The notes under the pieces: generated by a model
Seen by the model: the letters and a program-made list of their open reading frames with translations, nothing else
What the model was told of the DNA's origin: nothing
The model's database searches: none
Origin: Datnioides undecimradiatus
Lineage: Eukaryota > Chordata > Actinopteri > Lobotiformes > Datnioididae
Length of the DNA stretch: 64,000 nucleotides
Direction: 5' to 3'
Assembly: GCA_008933995.1 (NCBI GenBank)
Contig: WARS01000044.1
Location: 2,934,866-2,998,865, forward strand
Position numbers and translations under genes: made by a program
In this document: one piece after another, positions 51,955-63,259 of the stretch
How the letters are laid out: each line of letters begins with the position of its first letter
How positions within the stretch are numbered: position 1 is the first letter of the stretch

Positions 51955-54701
51955 CTGAGGAGAAACGAAAAAAGAAAAACAAACTCTGAATGAGAGAGTT
52001 TTACAGCTGGGTCTCAATGTTACACCTGATCGTTTAGTATAATCAAATAAGGATATGGCCCCATTCCTGTTACTGTAGCCTCAGATAACGTGTGAAATCT
52101 GCAGGAAGGATTCAAGTTAATACACAATCATATATAGAGAAGTGTAGTCAGTTTTGATCAGGCAGATGGTTTATCTTTCACATACATCTGCTAGACATAA
52201 TTCAATTAATTCTCACCACCTTCCATGTGTGTTACGCTCACAGTATGCGCACTTCCTATCCATCTCATTTAGTCTAACACCATTTCCCTTCACACCATGA
52301 GCTCTCTTTGATTACCCTGACAGCTCACAGGGAAGACATAAAGAGAAAGAGCTAGGAATAATACAAATAGTATCCTCAGGCTCAACATGCAAGGATAGCT
52401 GTGGTATCTAGTGTAACAGAAGAAATGCCAGTCTACAGGGCATGTACGGTCCCCGGTATAATACTTTTCTTTACTAAAGTGCTAAAACTCAGTGTGTTTG
52501 TTTGTTGTGGCCCTCCAACATACTTGTTTCTCAGTCAGCGCTCTGCTCAAAATTCCAGACAGGCTCCCTCACAACACACCGCATCAATCAATATTGTAGC
52601 CTTTTGTTTAAAATAGTGGAAAAAGCAAGTATGAGACGAGGGGCAGGCCTGTGCTTTCTGATGATCCTGAAGAGCCTCTGACCTGTTTATCAAAGGTTTG
52701 AGGGTAATTTGAAAGATGTGCACAATATGCTTTGATAAACAGAACTCTATCAATTCCTGCTAATAATGATTGGGGGGGGGGTTTAATACATGTTTAAGGT
52801 TGGCATGGAAAGAAACGTGCGAGCCAGTTTTCACAGGGGAGACAATAAAAAAAAATATCTATGTGCATCCTAGAAGAGCAGGAGTGGTGAGGAGTCTAGA
52901 TCTGCAGCCGGGAATACAGTAAAGAGACTGAATTAGCATGTTCAAGGAGCGTGGCTGGCTGCTTGTGCTGACTGATACCTTCTCATGGGAGACTGCTGCC
53001 TTGGGAGACCTGAGTTTTACCTTACACTAAAAACACTGTTTTCAGCTACATTTTGAACACTGTTGGTGCCAGCAGAGAAAAGGGATGCATGCACAGCTAT
53101 TGTTCTCCAGTGGTTGGAAACCACAGTCAGCAAATTAAAGAAAGTGAGAGAAGGACAATAGGAGGAGAGGAAATTGTCCAAATGTAATGTTTACAGCTGG
53201 ACACAGTAGGCTCTGAGATTTGCCGGCTATGTTGTACTGTGCAGCAGCATCACAGCATTATAACTAAATTGCCAACAGCAACACATTTGAATGTTCTGTC
53301 ATCACCTGTGTTCATTACATTATGACATTTTTACTGTTTTAATGTTTTACTTTATACTTTACATTTGCAACAATGTGGTGCAAAGACATAGCGAGGCAGC
53401 AGGCTAAACACATTGACAAAATAATACATACATAAGATTATGTCGACTCTGAGTGTTACATGCAAAGCTGAGAAGGCTGATACTACATTTTAGTCATTAA
53501 CAGTGTTTGTCGTAACGTCAATTGATTGGAAACTTGTCATACAAGTTTTTTTAATCAGAAAGCCTTTGGTGTAGTAAAATCTGCCATGGTACACTTGAAC
53601 AAGACTCTCTGTACCATTAGTGAGAATAAACATATTAAGTGACAAATCATTTATTTTGAATTTGCTCAGCACGTGGTTACACCACAAGTTTCAGTCAATA
53701 AATTACTCTCAATATCCAACACGCTCACTAGCAGACTGCAATGACAGAACAGAAATGGAGTTATCAGTATATTGTTTGCTTGAGACTTGAATGTATAAGG
53801 CATGCCAACAAAACAAGAACAAACCCATGGAGAGATACTGTGTAGAAACCACACTCAGCTATGAGTTATGCAGTCATGAAATTAAATATATTCTCATAAA
53901 GTTTTAAAGTGCTCAGTTTTGATTCAACTTAGTCTGCTCTCTTTATATTATTAGGAAAAACAAAATGTTCGTAGATAGTAATACTTCTTCTAACACCTTT
54001 CTATCTATCTATAACATTATCAAATGAGACGCAAGTAGCTGTGGAATGTAACTAAGTACATTTACTCAAGTACTGTACTTTAGTACAAATTTGAAGTACT
54101 TATTCTTTTCATGTCCTTTTCTTCTTTAACTCTACATACAGCCTAGGACATGTTGCATTTTTTTCTTCTCTCCAATCGTTTGACAGTTTTAGTTACTTTG
54201 TTACAAACTGGATTAAAATGAGCTCCAACTCAACTAACTACAAAGGTCAAATCCTATGTCAATGAATAGTAAATAATCTGCTGATTTAATACACTGTATA
54301 ACACTCACAGGGGGCATTTCCTCTGCGTTGGGCACAGTGTGGTAGTATCTATAGTATATACCCAACATGATCACCATCGAAACTGGATGTAAGTACATGC
54401 AACTGTTTTAACATGGCGTAGTTTGGTGTCGTGGCTCATTGTGGTCTCTTGGCTTCAGAAGTATAACGTTAACAGTATCTGTCAGCATTGTGGAAAATGA
54501 CCAACTACACGCTACTGTTAGCGTGTGCATGCTCTTTTTGTTCTCCCTGCAGTTCCGGTATGGTTAAAGGACAGAGCTGCTGTCTCAGCCTTTGAGTAAC
54601 AAGATATCGTTTAGATAAATCATTCAACAGATATATATATTTCATGGAGATGTAGCTGACTATAGACAGCCTTTATTCATTGCATTCACCAAGATACTTA
54701 C
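51955..54701 (-). other. triqk: triqk intron 1 (within the 5' UTR)
   Basis: This intron is bounded by gtaagtatc at 54701 and ctcctcag at 51955. No coding sequence was recognised inside. It contains a G9 run near 52772-52780, and at 54036-54340 a fragment of a dispersed teleost repeat close to the promoter. The rest is unremarkable AT-rich sequence. Confidence 0.6.
54036..54340 (+). repeat. Dispersed teleost repeat fragment near the triqk promoter
   Basis: It opens with gtaactaagtacatttactc and tcaagtactgtactt, a head I recall from countless fish loci, and continues with ttgacagttttagttactt and tataacactcacaggg, which also fit the family. The 3' part of the usual element is missing, so it is truncated. 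It sits in triqk intron 1, about 0.4 kb from the first exon. Confidence 0.65.
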
Positions 54702-54848
54702 TGTTCTTCTTTATCGAGAGAGTATGCCGCTTAGTAAAGGTGTTTCTAAATCAGGAGAAGCCCGGCGGCTGACTGTGAACACGCACGACGACACAAAAGA
54801 CAATTTTATTGCACTTTGATCCAGATTTCTCCAGGATGCCAACACAAC
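54702..54848 (-). other. triqk: Putative non-coding first exon of triqk
   Basis: The minus strand carries a consensus donor, AAGAACA|gtaagtatc, with the exon ending at 54702. The intron would run to the strong acceptor at 51955 (2747 bp). The 5' edge (about 54848) is an estimate, placed about 30 bases downstream of a TATA-like box. No ATG occurs between the estimated start and the donor, nor in the 14-base leader of the next exon, so the triqk ATG would be the first AUG of the spliced mRNA. This agrees with a 5' UTR exon but is not proof; no transcript evidence is available here. Confidence 0.6.
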
Positions 54849-54964
54849 ACTTCTCCAATGCCGAGTTCCTGGTTTATACGTCACCGCTGATGACAGACAG
54901 CCTTTGCTCCAATCAGACACAGAAAGATGTCGATTTGCCCAATAGGACGCAGAGTGAGGCGGGA
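54849..54964 (-). promoter_or_regulatory. triqk: Putative triqk promoter: TATA-like, CRE-like, CCAAT and GC boxes
   Basis: Read on the minus strand from upstream: a GC box (tcccgcctc, 54964-54956), two inverted CCAAT boxes (ATTGG at 54943-54939 and 54913-54909, 30 bases apart), a CRE-like TGACGTA (54883-54877), and an overlapping TATA-like tataaacc (54878-54871). CpG dinucleotides are denser here than in the flanking kilobases. The order and spacing fit a core promoter firing into the exon that ends at 54702. Transcription start and factor binding are inferred. Confidence 0.55.
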
Positions 54965-55596
54965 CGCTAAAACAAAACACTGTGGGAGCGTGTGACGAAT
55001 TGGTTCTCGGGACACTCCGACTCAATTCACTCAAAATCTGCTGATTAACGCTCATGTCGAATTTTAAAGATAAATCAATTTAATTACGTCACTTACTTAC
55101 TATTTTTTAGTATACATTGAAACATCATCTTCTATGAGAAGATCACGTTTGAAGCATCTCACTATGTATCTGTGAAAACTTTTCATGAGCTTTGAAAAAA
55201 GAGTCCTGATTTTACCTTTGCAAAAATTCAGTTTCTTAAAAATGTAACCAAGAGGGTTTTAAATAGCTTAACTTTTGCAGTAGGAGAATTCTTTCAACCC
55301 ACAAAGGAGCACTTCATCTTTTAATTTATCTGAAAAATCTTCTTAATCATTGTTTTGGAGACTCCTTGTTTTCTCTGGATGGAAAGAGTAGGAGGGGACA
55401 TTGTGATCTGAAAAGTAACTTGTAACTAAAGCCCTCAAATTCAAATTCATTGGAGAAAGTGGAATATTTACCTCTGAACTATAGATGAGTAAACACATCA
55501 ACCTGCCTGAAATGGAAACACTAATGTATTGCATGACTACTTAGTGCAAATAATTATGAAAGTATAACATATTCTGTCTGAAGAACAAGAAAGCTC
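54965..55596. other. Upstream of the triqk promoter, no gene recognised
   Basis: AT-rich after 55070. No divergent gene or exon recognised. Confidence 0.5.
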
Positions 55597-55740
55597 GGTG
55601 GTGAAAAAGTATATTTACTCATGTAGCTCACTTTAACAAGATTATATTACTACATTATAATAGCATAATAGCCTACAGATGACATACTTTTCCATTTTGC
55701 CCTCTTTTACCTAATTCAACTACATTTCAGAGGGAAGGGT
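55597..55740 (+). repeat. Second fragment of the same dispersed repeat
   Basis: Starts ggtggtgaaaaagtatatttactc and ends caactacatttcagaggga, matching internal landmarks of the same family as the copy at 54036-54340. It is in the same orientation and more diverged, about 0.6 kb upstream of the promoter cluster. Confidence 0.5.
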
Positions 55741-55989
55741 GCCTGCACCTGTGCATCTTCCTAAATGTGATACATGTTATTATTTTAACAAAGACATATG
55801 TTCCATTAATCAAAAAGGCATATAAATTTGATGTGTTGGCCTTAAGTCTTGCCTTGTCAGGTTACAACAAATAACGTAGTTGCACTCGCTGAAAACTGTA
55901 GCACAATTCAGTAACAATTAACAGAAGCAACAGCCGACCTCATCAGAGACAAGGCAAAGGCGATGTTCATTTCACTTTCATCAGTCTTT

Positions 55990-56240
55990 TTACATTTTTC
56001 TTTGTTTACTGTGTAGAATTTTATTTCCCCCCTAATTGCATCCAGCCTCATTGCTGCCTGGGGCATTGTGCAGATTACAAGTAGACTTGCCACCGCTTGT
56101 AACTTATTGAGGTTCAAAATGATTTTCTGCTCTCCCATGGGCATGCCATTTGCATGGAGCACAGCAGTAACTAATAGATGTAATCTGCCTATAATGTGCC
56201 TGCATTATGCTTTACTTTATAAGGCGCTTCCACTGGTAGT
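55990..56240. promoter_or_regulatory. CNE-like block with a POU octamer
   Basis: Unique block with cctaattgcatcc, a perfect octamer ATTTGCAT (56148-56155) and aatagatgtaatc, about 1.1 kb upstream of the promoter cluster. Candidate regulatory element; conservation not measured. Confidence 0.36.
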
Positions 56241-57119
56241 GCGTACTTAAACACATCCTCTTGATGGAAGAACAAGTATTTCAATGACATTTGTCAATAA
56301 CTATGTTTTTAAGTACAGAAATATTGCCCAGGAAATAGAAAATTGTGCTGAATTTTCACGTAAAAGGCTCTCACAGTGTGACACTGAAATTACATTAAAG
56401 TACATTTAAGGTCTGTGCTTTAACTTTTTCATAGCATAATGTTATTGTATTTAAACATATGTGATTTTGAATATGTTTAAGCCCCAAAACTGCTATGACT
56501 GTTAAGTTTTAAGTGTTAACAAATAGCCCCAATAAGAAGCAGGAGAAGTTTATCTTAATATGGCCATCAAAACCAGCATGAGAGTAGTTAATGCAGAGCT
56601 CAAATGTGCTCTTGTTATACTAAATGTGTGTGATTAATTTCTCCCGTTGAGTGAAACAAACCAACGTGCTGTGCCTGTCACATTGATAGATATGAAAAGC
56701 ATTAGCATCAACTGCTAGTGTGAATGAAAACTAGGCAGGATGGATTTGCCTGATGAACAGTTGTAGTGTATGGACCGTGCACATCACAGTAATGTACAGA
56801 TAACACTTCAGAGGAGATGAGAGGTTTTCCCTCAGGGCCTGTTAGTGTGAAGTGAAAAATTTCACCAACGATTGAGTACCCCTTATTAAATTAAACAGAA
56901 ATTCAGCTGTAAAAAAGGCTGCTGTTTTAAGTGACCACACCACAGAGACAGTATGAAATAGAGTTAAGGCTTGGCAGTTTTCACAATCATCACGTTTTTG
57001 AAATCTACTCATATGTGCGTGTCTGTCTTCATGTGTTATTTCGTTCTGTCTCTCCCTCCCCATCTCTCTTTGACTCTCCATTTTTTACACTCACTTTCCC
57101 TCTATTCCTCTCTCTCCAT
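56241..57119. other. Intergenic, no feature recognised
   Basis: AT-rich; a pyrimidine-rich stretch at about 57040-57135 gives spurious Ser/Leu-rich frames. Confidence 0.5.
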
Positions 57120-57124
57120 CTCTC

Positions 57125-57345
57125 CTTCTCTCAGGCAGTTAGACGGCCTTTAATTGCCAGACATTAAAAAGAATGCTAGAGAAGAAGAATCCCCAGGGGC
57201 CATTGGCAGGCTAAATGGCAGCTCTGCTGCCATCGCCTCCTCCTACATGCAGCAATGAAGACGTGTCAACATAATCTCGGGCAATTTGCAGTCGTCATCA
57301 GGGGGACTGATTAATTTTCTAACTGAGTGTCAGTTGTAAACAGCA
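57125..57345. promoter_or_regulatory. CNE-like block (candidate enhancer)
   Basis: Unique block with ggcctttaattgcc, gactgattaattttc and an 8-base inverted repeat atggcagc/gctgccat (57215-57222 and 57226-57233). Composition is balanced and CpG is retained (gacgtgtcaac, cagtcgtcatc). One of the strongest texture candidates. Conservation not measured. Confidence 0.38.
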
Positions 57346-59019
57346 AGATTGTCTTCTACATTTTCATGTCTTACTTTAAATGTCTCAAAGCAAGGCATTG
57401 ATCAACAATCAACACAATGCATTCACATGGAAGGGGACTTTAATCCATCTGTTTCATATGTTAAGATAAATGTAGACCTGTTTTAAAAGGGGGCTCAACA
57501 GATCATATACATGTATTGTGTGCCATACTGTGTATTATAAATTTAACAAAATTTTAGTAACAAATTCCCCCAATTCAGGGCGGGCTGGGACCACAGGGTA
57601 GTTTGATAACCAAAAATTTGACCATATTTCTCCTATGATTGTCATCTTTCACCTGGGTCTGCCCAAAATCACAATGCCGCAATGTCTGTCCAAAGATGTT
57701 CTGCAATTAAAATAAAATAGCCTTCCATAAAACAATGTTTTACAATCCTATGGTAAACGTGCTCATACACAGAAACACACTTTCCCCTCTGAAATTTGTC
57801 ATTTGAATTCTCTGAGACAGAAGTTGAGTGTTCTCTTTTCATTTTCAAGCCCCGTCATGTTATTGGTTTGGAGGAGAAACCACACAATTCTTCCTCCTGT
57901 TTAATATTCTTATCTCAGTGTCCCCGCTATGCCTGCAGTGTGCGGTGAATTCTCTCCCTTCTCTATCTCCCAGCCCCAGAGTTTCCTCTCATTGACAGGG
58001 AAACTGTATCAGCACAGATACAGAGTGAAATGAATTTGGGGTTTATGAAACGCACGGACTCATATGAGAATAAAAAAGTCCCACAGACCTAGAGAGATAA
58101 GTTATCGTACAATGGATTTAGTCCCGTTTCACTCCAGTCATTATCCTGTATCGAGGCATAGCGACTCTGATGGCTGGGAGTTATCCTCCAGTGTGTGGGG
58201 AGGGCTTGGATGTGTCAGGGCTATCATGGCAGACAACCCTTTGTCATCTGCAGAAGTTAGCAAAGACTTGAGATGAATTGCATGCAGTGAATTTCCATGT
58301 TGAAAACAAAACATAAATCACAGATTACCAATAGTACCAATAGCAAGTTAAAAGGGAGTGGCTGGTTCTTGATGATTAGTGAGGGCTTCTTTTTCTATTT
58401 TATTTGGATCCCCATTAGGCTCAACAAAGGGCTAACTTATCTTTCAAGACTTTACCTGTGGTGTGATGGATGCAACCAGGGAAAATATTGAGTCTCGCTC
58501 CTCCTGTCTCCCTTACCCAAATTAGTTAAACGACTATGTCTAACCTTTTGGGTACAGATGGTGCATCAGCTTTCCATAACAACTCCAATTCGAGCGCAGT
58601 GTCTGCTTCATTCTCCCCAGCACAGTGCTTGCCTATGTCCCCAGCTGTGTGTGGTGGCTGCCCACACTGAGTTTTAGTGTTTATGCAGGTGCTGCAGCTG
58701 GATCTCTGCTATAGGTCCCCCCATGGACACACTGCAGACTGGCTGACTGGGCTGGAGTATTTCTTTTTCACTGTTTACTCTGGCAAGTCAAGTCTGCTTC
58801 CTGCTGAGAGCTATTCCTGAGGTGCTTAATTGTTGTCACTTTGACTCATGTGGTGATCCACACCAGGACAGACACATAAACACTCATTCTTCCTCTATTT
58901 ATCCCAAACACACTCACACACACACACACACACACACACATAGACACAGTGACTGACTCAGTAAAATACCCATAATAATCCACATGACACACACACACAT
59001 ACACACAACCCTCCACATA
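57346..59019. other. Intergenic, no gene recognised
   Basis: A CNE-like piece lies at about 58030-58270 (gagataagttatcg, ggcatagcgactc). (CA)n at 58915-58940 and a weaker CA run at 58988-59007. Confidence 0.45.
58915..58940. repeat. (CA)13 microsatellite
   Basis: Perfect CA dinucleotide tract. Confidence 0.95.
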
Positions 59020-59250
59020 ATCCGGCGCTACCCTGCCAACAAAATTTGGTACACCCCACCACTACCTCGCCTCGTTGTCACAAGACAGCTGCAGAGTTCT
59101 GACATGTTAATTTCAGCCCTGAGTTGACCCCCAGTTAATTATCCTTCAACTCTGTAAACACTAGTAGCACCAGTTAACACCAATTAATGGCCACTAATCA
59201 TTGCCAGATGCTGCACCTTGAGTAATTTGCCCCACTTCCTACACTTGCAC
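59020..59250. promoter_or_regulatory. CNE-like block rich in homeodomain cores
   Basis: Unique block with cagttaattatcc (about 59132-59144), caattaatgg (59181-59190), actaatcattg and CpG-bearing ccggcgctacc. Conservation not measured. Confidence 0.36.
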
Positions 59251-59744
59251 TTATAATTTCACACAGTCACATGAGTCTGGATTTCTATAGTTTATTGAGC
59301 CCTCACACAGACTATTAACGAAGGACATTTGTGCATTGCAGATTTCACACACCTGTGTGAGTATATTCAATTTTCTTTCATTTGATGATCAAACCTGAAG
59401 GTCCAAATTTCATTTTATATTGACAGTATAATACCTATTAGTTAATGTCACTGAATTTACATAAATATAATACTTCCAATATAAGTACATTGTAGAGGTG
59501 CTTTTGCTATAGAAACAGAAAAGAAAATCAGATTTCCTTATGATAACAGCATATAGAGGACATTTGACAATCATATGACATTTTCTGTGACTGCATTGTT
59601 TGTCTTCCTTTAAACACACAGAAAGAATTTGACAAAGAGTAGTTAAGCACTATGAAAACACATTTTACTAGGTCCCAAAACAAAATTATTTCAGAGCAGC
59701 AAATAATCAAAAGCTTTATTCTCTCCCGAATTTTTGTCAGCCGC
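59251..59744. other. Intergenic, no feature recognised
   Basis: AT-rich sequence. I see nothing in it. Confidence 0.5.
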
Positions 59745-60290
59745 AACATTATTCTTGATTTGCTGCTTCATTGTTTGTATTGATTAGTCGAGTGCGTACT
59801 GCTTGCTGTCTTGCCTGCCAACTGTACTGTTGCCAAGGGAAAGCGTGAACAAACCTCTGCCAGCACCAGCCTCTGCCGGCAACAGCTGTGCCACATATGC
59901 TGCCGATCAATATAAACAAACATGGCCTCCCTGCACCAGGGATAGGGATTGACAGGTATGATTCATCTTCTGTGCCACTGGTGGGAGGTGGAAGTAATAA
60001 TAAGCAGAGACAGATCTTTTCCCATTGCGGTACGACCACTGGGGTTAGTCGGGGTAGGTCGGAGAGATCATTCGCCCCCCAAGGTAACTGGCAGGGTTCC
60101 CCATATAACCCCTTGCAGTTTTGCTGAGGATTAGAGCAGCATGGATCCACCAGGGCTGTAATTTGTGGCGTTCCCTACACAGAGTGAGCGGCGAAGATGA
60201 ATGGGGAACAGGCATGGATCATTGGTGCTGTGCCAGTCTGAAACCGAGCATATTCAACAGACAGTGGGGAAGATCACAGTATCCAAGTGA
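59745..60290. promoter_or_regulatory. CNE-like block, long open minus-strand frame
   Basis: Unique balanced sequence with CpG (gccggcaacagc, ccgatcaatataaac, cattgcggtacgacc). The minus strand stays open for 133 codons (60150-59749), but neither codon bias nor a family is apparent, so I read it as non-coding. Confidence 0.28.
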
Positions 60291-60429
60291 TTCATGACAC
60301 TCTGTTTCTTAATAAGTACTTTGTAAGCAACACCATTTCAGCATATGAACATCTCATCAAGTGAATGGTGTTTGATGCATTTCACTCTGAAAAATAATGA
60401 TGAAATTTCTATGCAAGCACCATTTAAGG

Positions 60430-60553
60430 ATTTTGATCAGCGCTCTGTGGTCCTTTGTGGCCCCGTGACGGGAGTTCAGCAGCTTGTACATCACGTATGC
60501 TATTGTCTCGGGGGCACAGCTGAAGACACGGGCCATGGAGGACAATAGCTGCA
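60430..60553 (-). other. Exon-like reading frame, unidentified
   Basis: On the minus strand the frame encoding LLSSMARVFSCAPETIAYVM and onward to ALIKILKW is open and unusually rich in C or G at third codon positions for about 40 codons, then turns AT-rich. An acceptor-like ctctatgcag precedes it; a weak gt follows the Leu-Lys-Trp end. I recognise no protein family. It could be an exon of an unknown gene, a decayed retrocopy, or a CNE that happens to be open. Confidence 0.25.
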
Positions 60554-60880
60554 TAGAGTGGGTATGACGTCCCCTTGATGAAGAGTAATGGCTTGAAACA
60601 ATATTTCCCCAAGGAGTGGAATTGAAATCTGAACACTGTGATATGGTTTCATCGCCATGCAATTTGGAGATGTCAGATCAGTTTTGCTGGGGCCAGCACT
60701 GTATGAAGGAGCAAAGCACAACCACAGGAGGAATGGATAATATACAGATAGTGATGCTGTTTTCATCAGCCGTACCAGACTCAGGATATCTCATAGTGAA
60801 GGGTGAATAAATATAGTTTCTGAGAGTAAACACAGAATAAAGGTGCAAGTCAGTGGTTTCCAGGGACCTGTTAAATAATA
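60554..60880. other. Intergenic, no separate feature recognised
   Basis: Unique sequence continuing the open minus-strand frame for a further 36 codons without codon bias. Nothing else seen. Confidence 0.4.
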
Positions 60881-60884
60881 TAAG

Positions 60885-61010
60885 CAATACTAACTTTATA
60901 TTTACATATGGCAAATTCCAAAAACAAAGTTACAAAGTGCTTCACAATAAAAACTGATTATAGAAGTCGATGAGCTATAAAACAAGATCAAATAAAAGAA
61001 AAATCCATAA
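60885..61010. repeat. Possible dispersed repeat fragment
   Basis: The words gttacaaagtgcttcacaat followed by A-rich sequence (gatcaaataaaag, agataaaagg) resemble the A-rich end of a common teleost repeat. Short and uncertain. Confidence 0.3.
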
Positions 61011-62059
61011 GATAAAAGGAAAACAGTAATTTTACCTCACAGATTGTAAGAGTTGCTAGTCAACCACTGACTCGTTTGATTAGTTTGTTTGTTTCAGTGT
61101 GTGACTTCATTGAAGGTCCCAGGGTCACACAAACTAACCAGTTGAGTCAGTAGATGAGCAACTCCCACGTTCTGTGAGTTACAATTAGTGTGCTTGTCAA
61201 AGGAAGGTAAAGCAGAGAAACAGACATTTTACTGCTGACCCAGTCCACAGCACTACATTTCCTTGCCTCCTACACCTGCTGAGGTATGCCGACTGCCACC
61301 TACTGTAGGTAATACACAGACTGTGGATACTACCTCCTACAACTCCACTGCACAAAAACAATATTATAAATTTAGGAATAGATTTTAGTATTGAGACAGT
61401 TGGCACGCCTCAAAATCCTTGTGGTAAACAGAACTCATTAAAGATTTTTAGTATGATCTCTACTTGGTCAAAATAATTAAACTGAAAACAAGTCATCACA
61501 GTGTACAGCATGTAGCTTTTTAATGGGTCCATGGATCAGGTATTGGGTATGTTAAGTACCTTTTATTTATTGAATTTATAATTTTATGGTTTGTTTTTTT
61601 TTAAATCGATGAAGCAAAGCATTCCCTAATTTATTTGTAGACAACAGATAGTCCCTTCTTGATTTTAAATCACATCATGCTCATATTTTTGCAGATTTGA
61701 TGAACATTATCCATGGTTTGATCTTCTGACTCTCTCCTTTTTACTTCGGTAAAAATAAAAAACCACAACCTGAAATTACTACATTGCATCCCTTTTACGT
61801 GACAGACACAACAGACATACCTTAAAAATAAATGCTCACGAATCTTAAACACCCTTTCTTTGCCCAAGGTAATGTTCCTTTTTGTTTTCCAAGTGGCAAT
61901 TAACCCAACTTTAATTTTATTCAACGCAACAATCTGCAATTTCAAACGCAGATATTTTGAAACAATGTCTCCCTGAGCTAAGATTATGGAAATAATTAAT
62001 AATAATAAAAAACTCTCTTTAATCAGTGCCACAGATATGGAGCTACTTAATAATCAGGG
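61011..62059. other. Intergenic, no gene recognised
   Basis: AT-rich. The minus-strand frame at 61670-62032 has no domain and is not called. Confidence 0.5.
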
Positions 62060-62345
62060 TTGATATTTAGATAAGTGTTGATTGGTGCATTTAAATCAGG
62101 CCCATTGTGCGGTGCAGTCATTAACAAGACCATGACTCTGTTGGAAACCTCCATCACGCAGGCTGTCAAAAGTCACTACTGACAGTTTCTTCTGGCAGCC
62201 TCTCTGCTTCGCACTCTGACGTCACTGTTAGTTCCTGCTGAAGGGATGAAGTCAAAGAGAGGTCGCGGCAGATGATGTTACATTAGTTAACTGACGGCTT
62301 CAATGCCACGTCTTGATGGGCAACAACTAGAAAAGCACAGAGGCA
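62060..62345. promoter_or_regulatory. CNE-like block
   Basis: Unique block with CpG (cttcgcactctgacgtcac) including TGACGTCA, a full CRE, near 62217-62224, and gttaactgacgg. Conservation not measured. Confidence 0.3.
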
Positions 62346-62439
62346 GCGATGGTTGCAGTGTTGATAAGAAAGCCTCAATGGAAAGGAAAAAAAGGTGAAT
62401 CTAAAACAAGCATCAAAACCAAATAGTAATGCCTCTGCT

Positions 62440-63110
62440 GTCAAGGCCACAGTCTTATTCTTACTTATTGTTTGACTGCAGCAGCACAGCTGTGGAGATA
62501 ATTTATTTGTTTACTTTTTTTACCAGTCAATTACATTATAATGCGACTTGCCTAATGTCCGCATTCTGTCTTCAGATGTGGCCCGTGTAATGACTGTGAT
62601 AGATAAAAGACAGTTTAATTACACAAGACCCTAATTGTCTGCATGCAAAGCCTCCATTATAGCCGCCTGGAATCTATACCATCATCGAGAGCAAATGAGG
62701 ATAATTTGAAGTCTGATGGCTGACATTAGAGCTTCCTTTAAAACGTGAGGTAAATGTTGCCTGTGGGGCCACAAACGGTGACAACACAAAAGATTTAGTA
62801 GGAGCAGAAAGGTGTCGAGATTCAGAATAGCCACCAAAGCTGGAAAATGGAGGGAAGGAGGGAATGTTTGAGCTCGCCCCTGCGCCTCTAAACACAGCAG
62901 CAAAGATAAAAGATGATGAAGATGTAATGTACGCTTTTATGGCAACAACAGCTGCACTCCTTTCTGTTTCCCGGTGACATGCACAGCAACCGCCCACACA
63001 GTTATCATTCTGTCTTGCGCACAATCACTAGCGAGAAGTTGTTAAGAGGAAATAGAATATTCTGGTCATTCCTCGCAGTTGCTGGGTGTATTTTAGTCCC
63101 AGTGTGATGC
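62440..63110. promoter_or_regulatory. CNE-like block
   Basis: Long unique block with cagtttaattacac, accctaattgtc, gcatgcaaagcc and gtgtaatgactg; balanced composition and some CpG. Open minus-strand frames here (62674-63024) show no family features. Confidence 0.35.
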
Positions 63111-63180
63111 CATTCATTACTGCCCTGTCAGAGCTCTCACGACTCCAGGCTCAACAACTAATTGAGATGACATTTTCAAA

Positions 63181-63207
63181 TACACACACACACACAGACA
63201 CACACAC
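63181..63207. repeat. (CA)n microsatellite
   Basis: CA repeat with a GA interruption; a shorter CA run follows at 63246-63259. Confidence 0.9.
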
Positions 63208-63259
63208 TGCCCACGCTGCTATGAGCTACGAGCAGTTACAGCCATGCACACACACACAG

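Noticed and set aside
54711..55055. 114-codon minus-strand frame over the triqk first exon
   Set aside because: Covers the promoter boxes and part of the leader exon; its start lies upstream of the promoter and no family is recognised.
62674..63024. 116-codon minus-strand frame
   Set aside because: Sequence texture is that of a CNE; no domain, no splice signals, no third-position bias.
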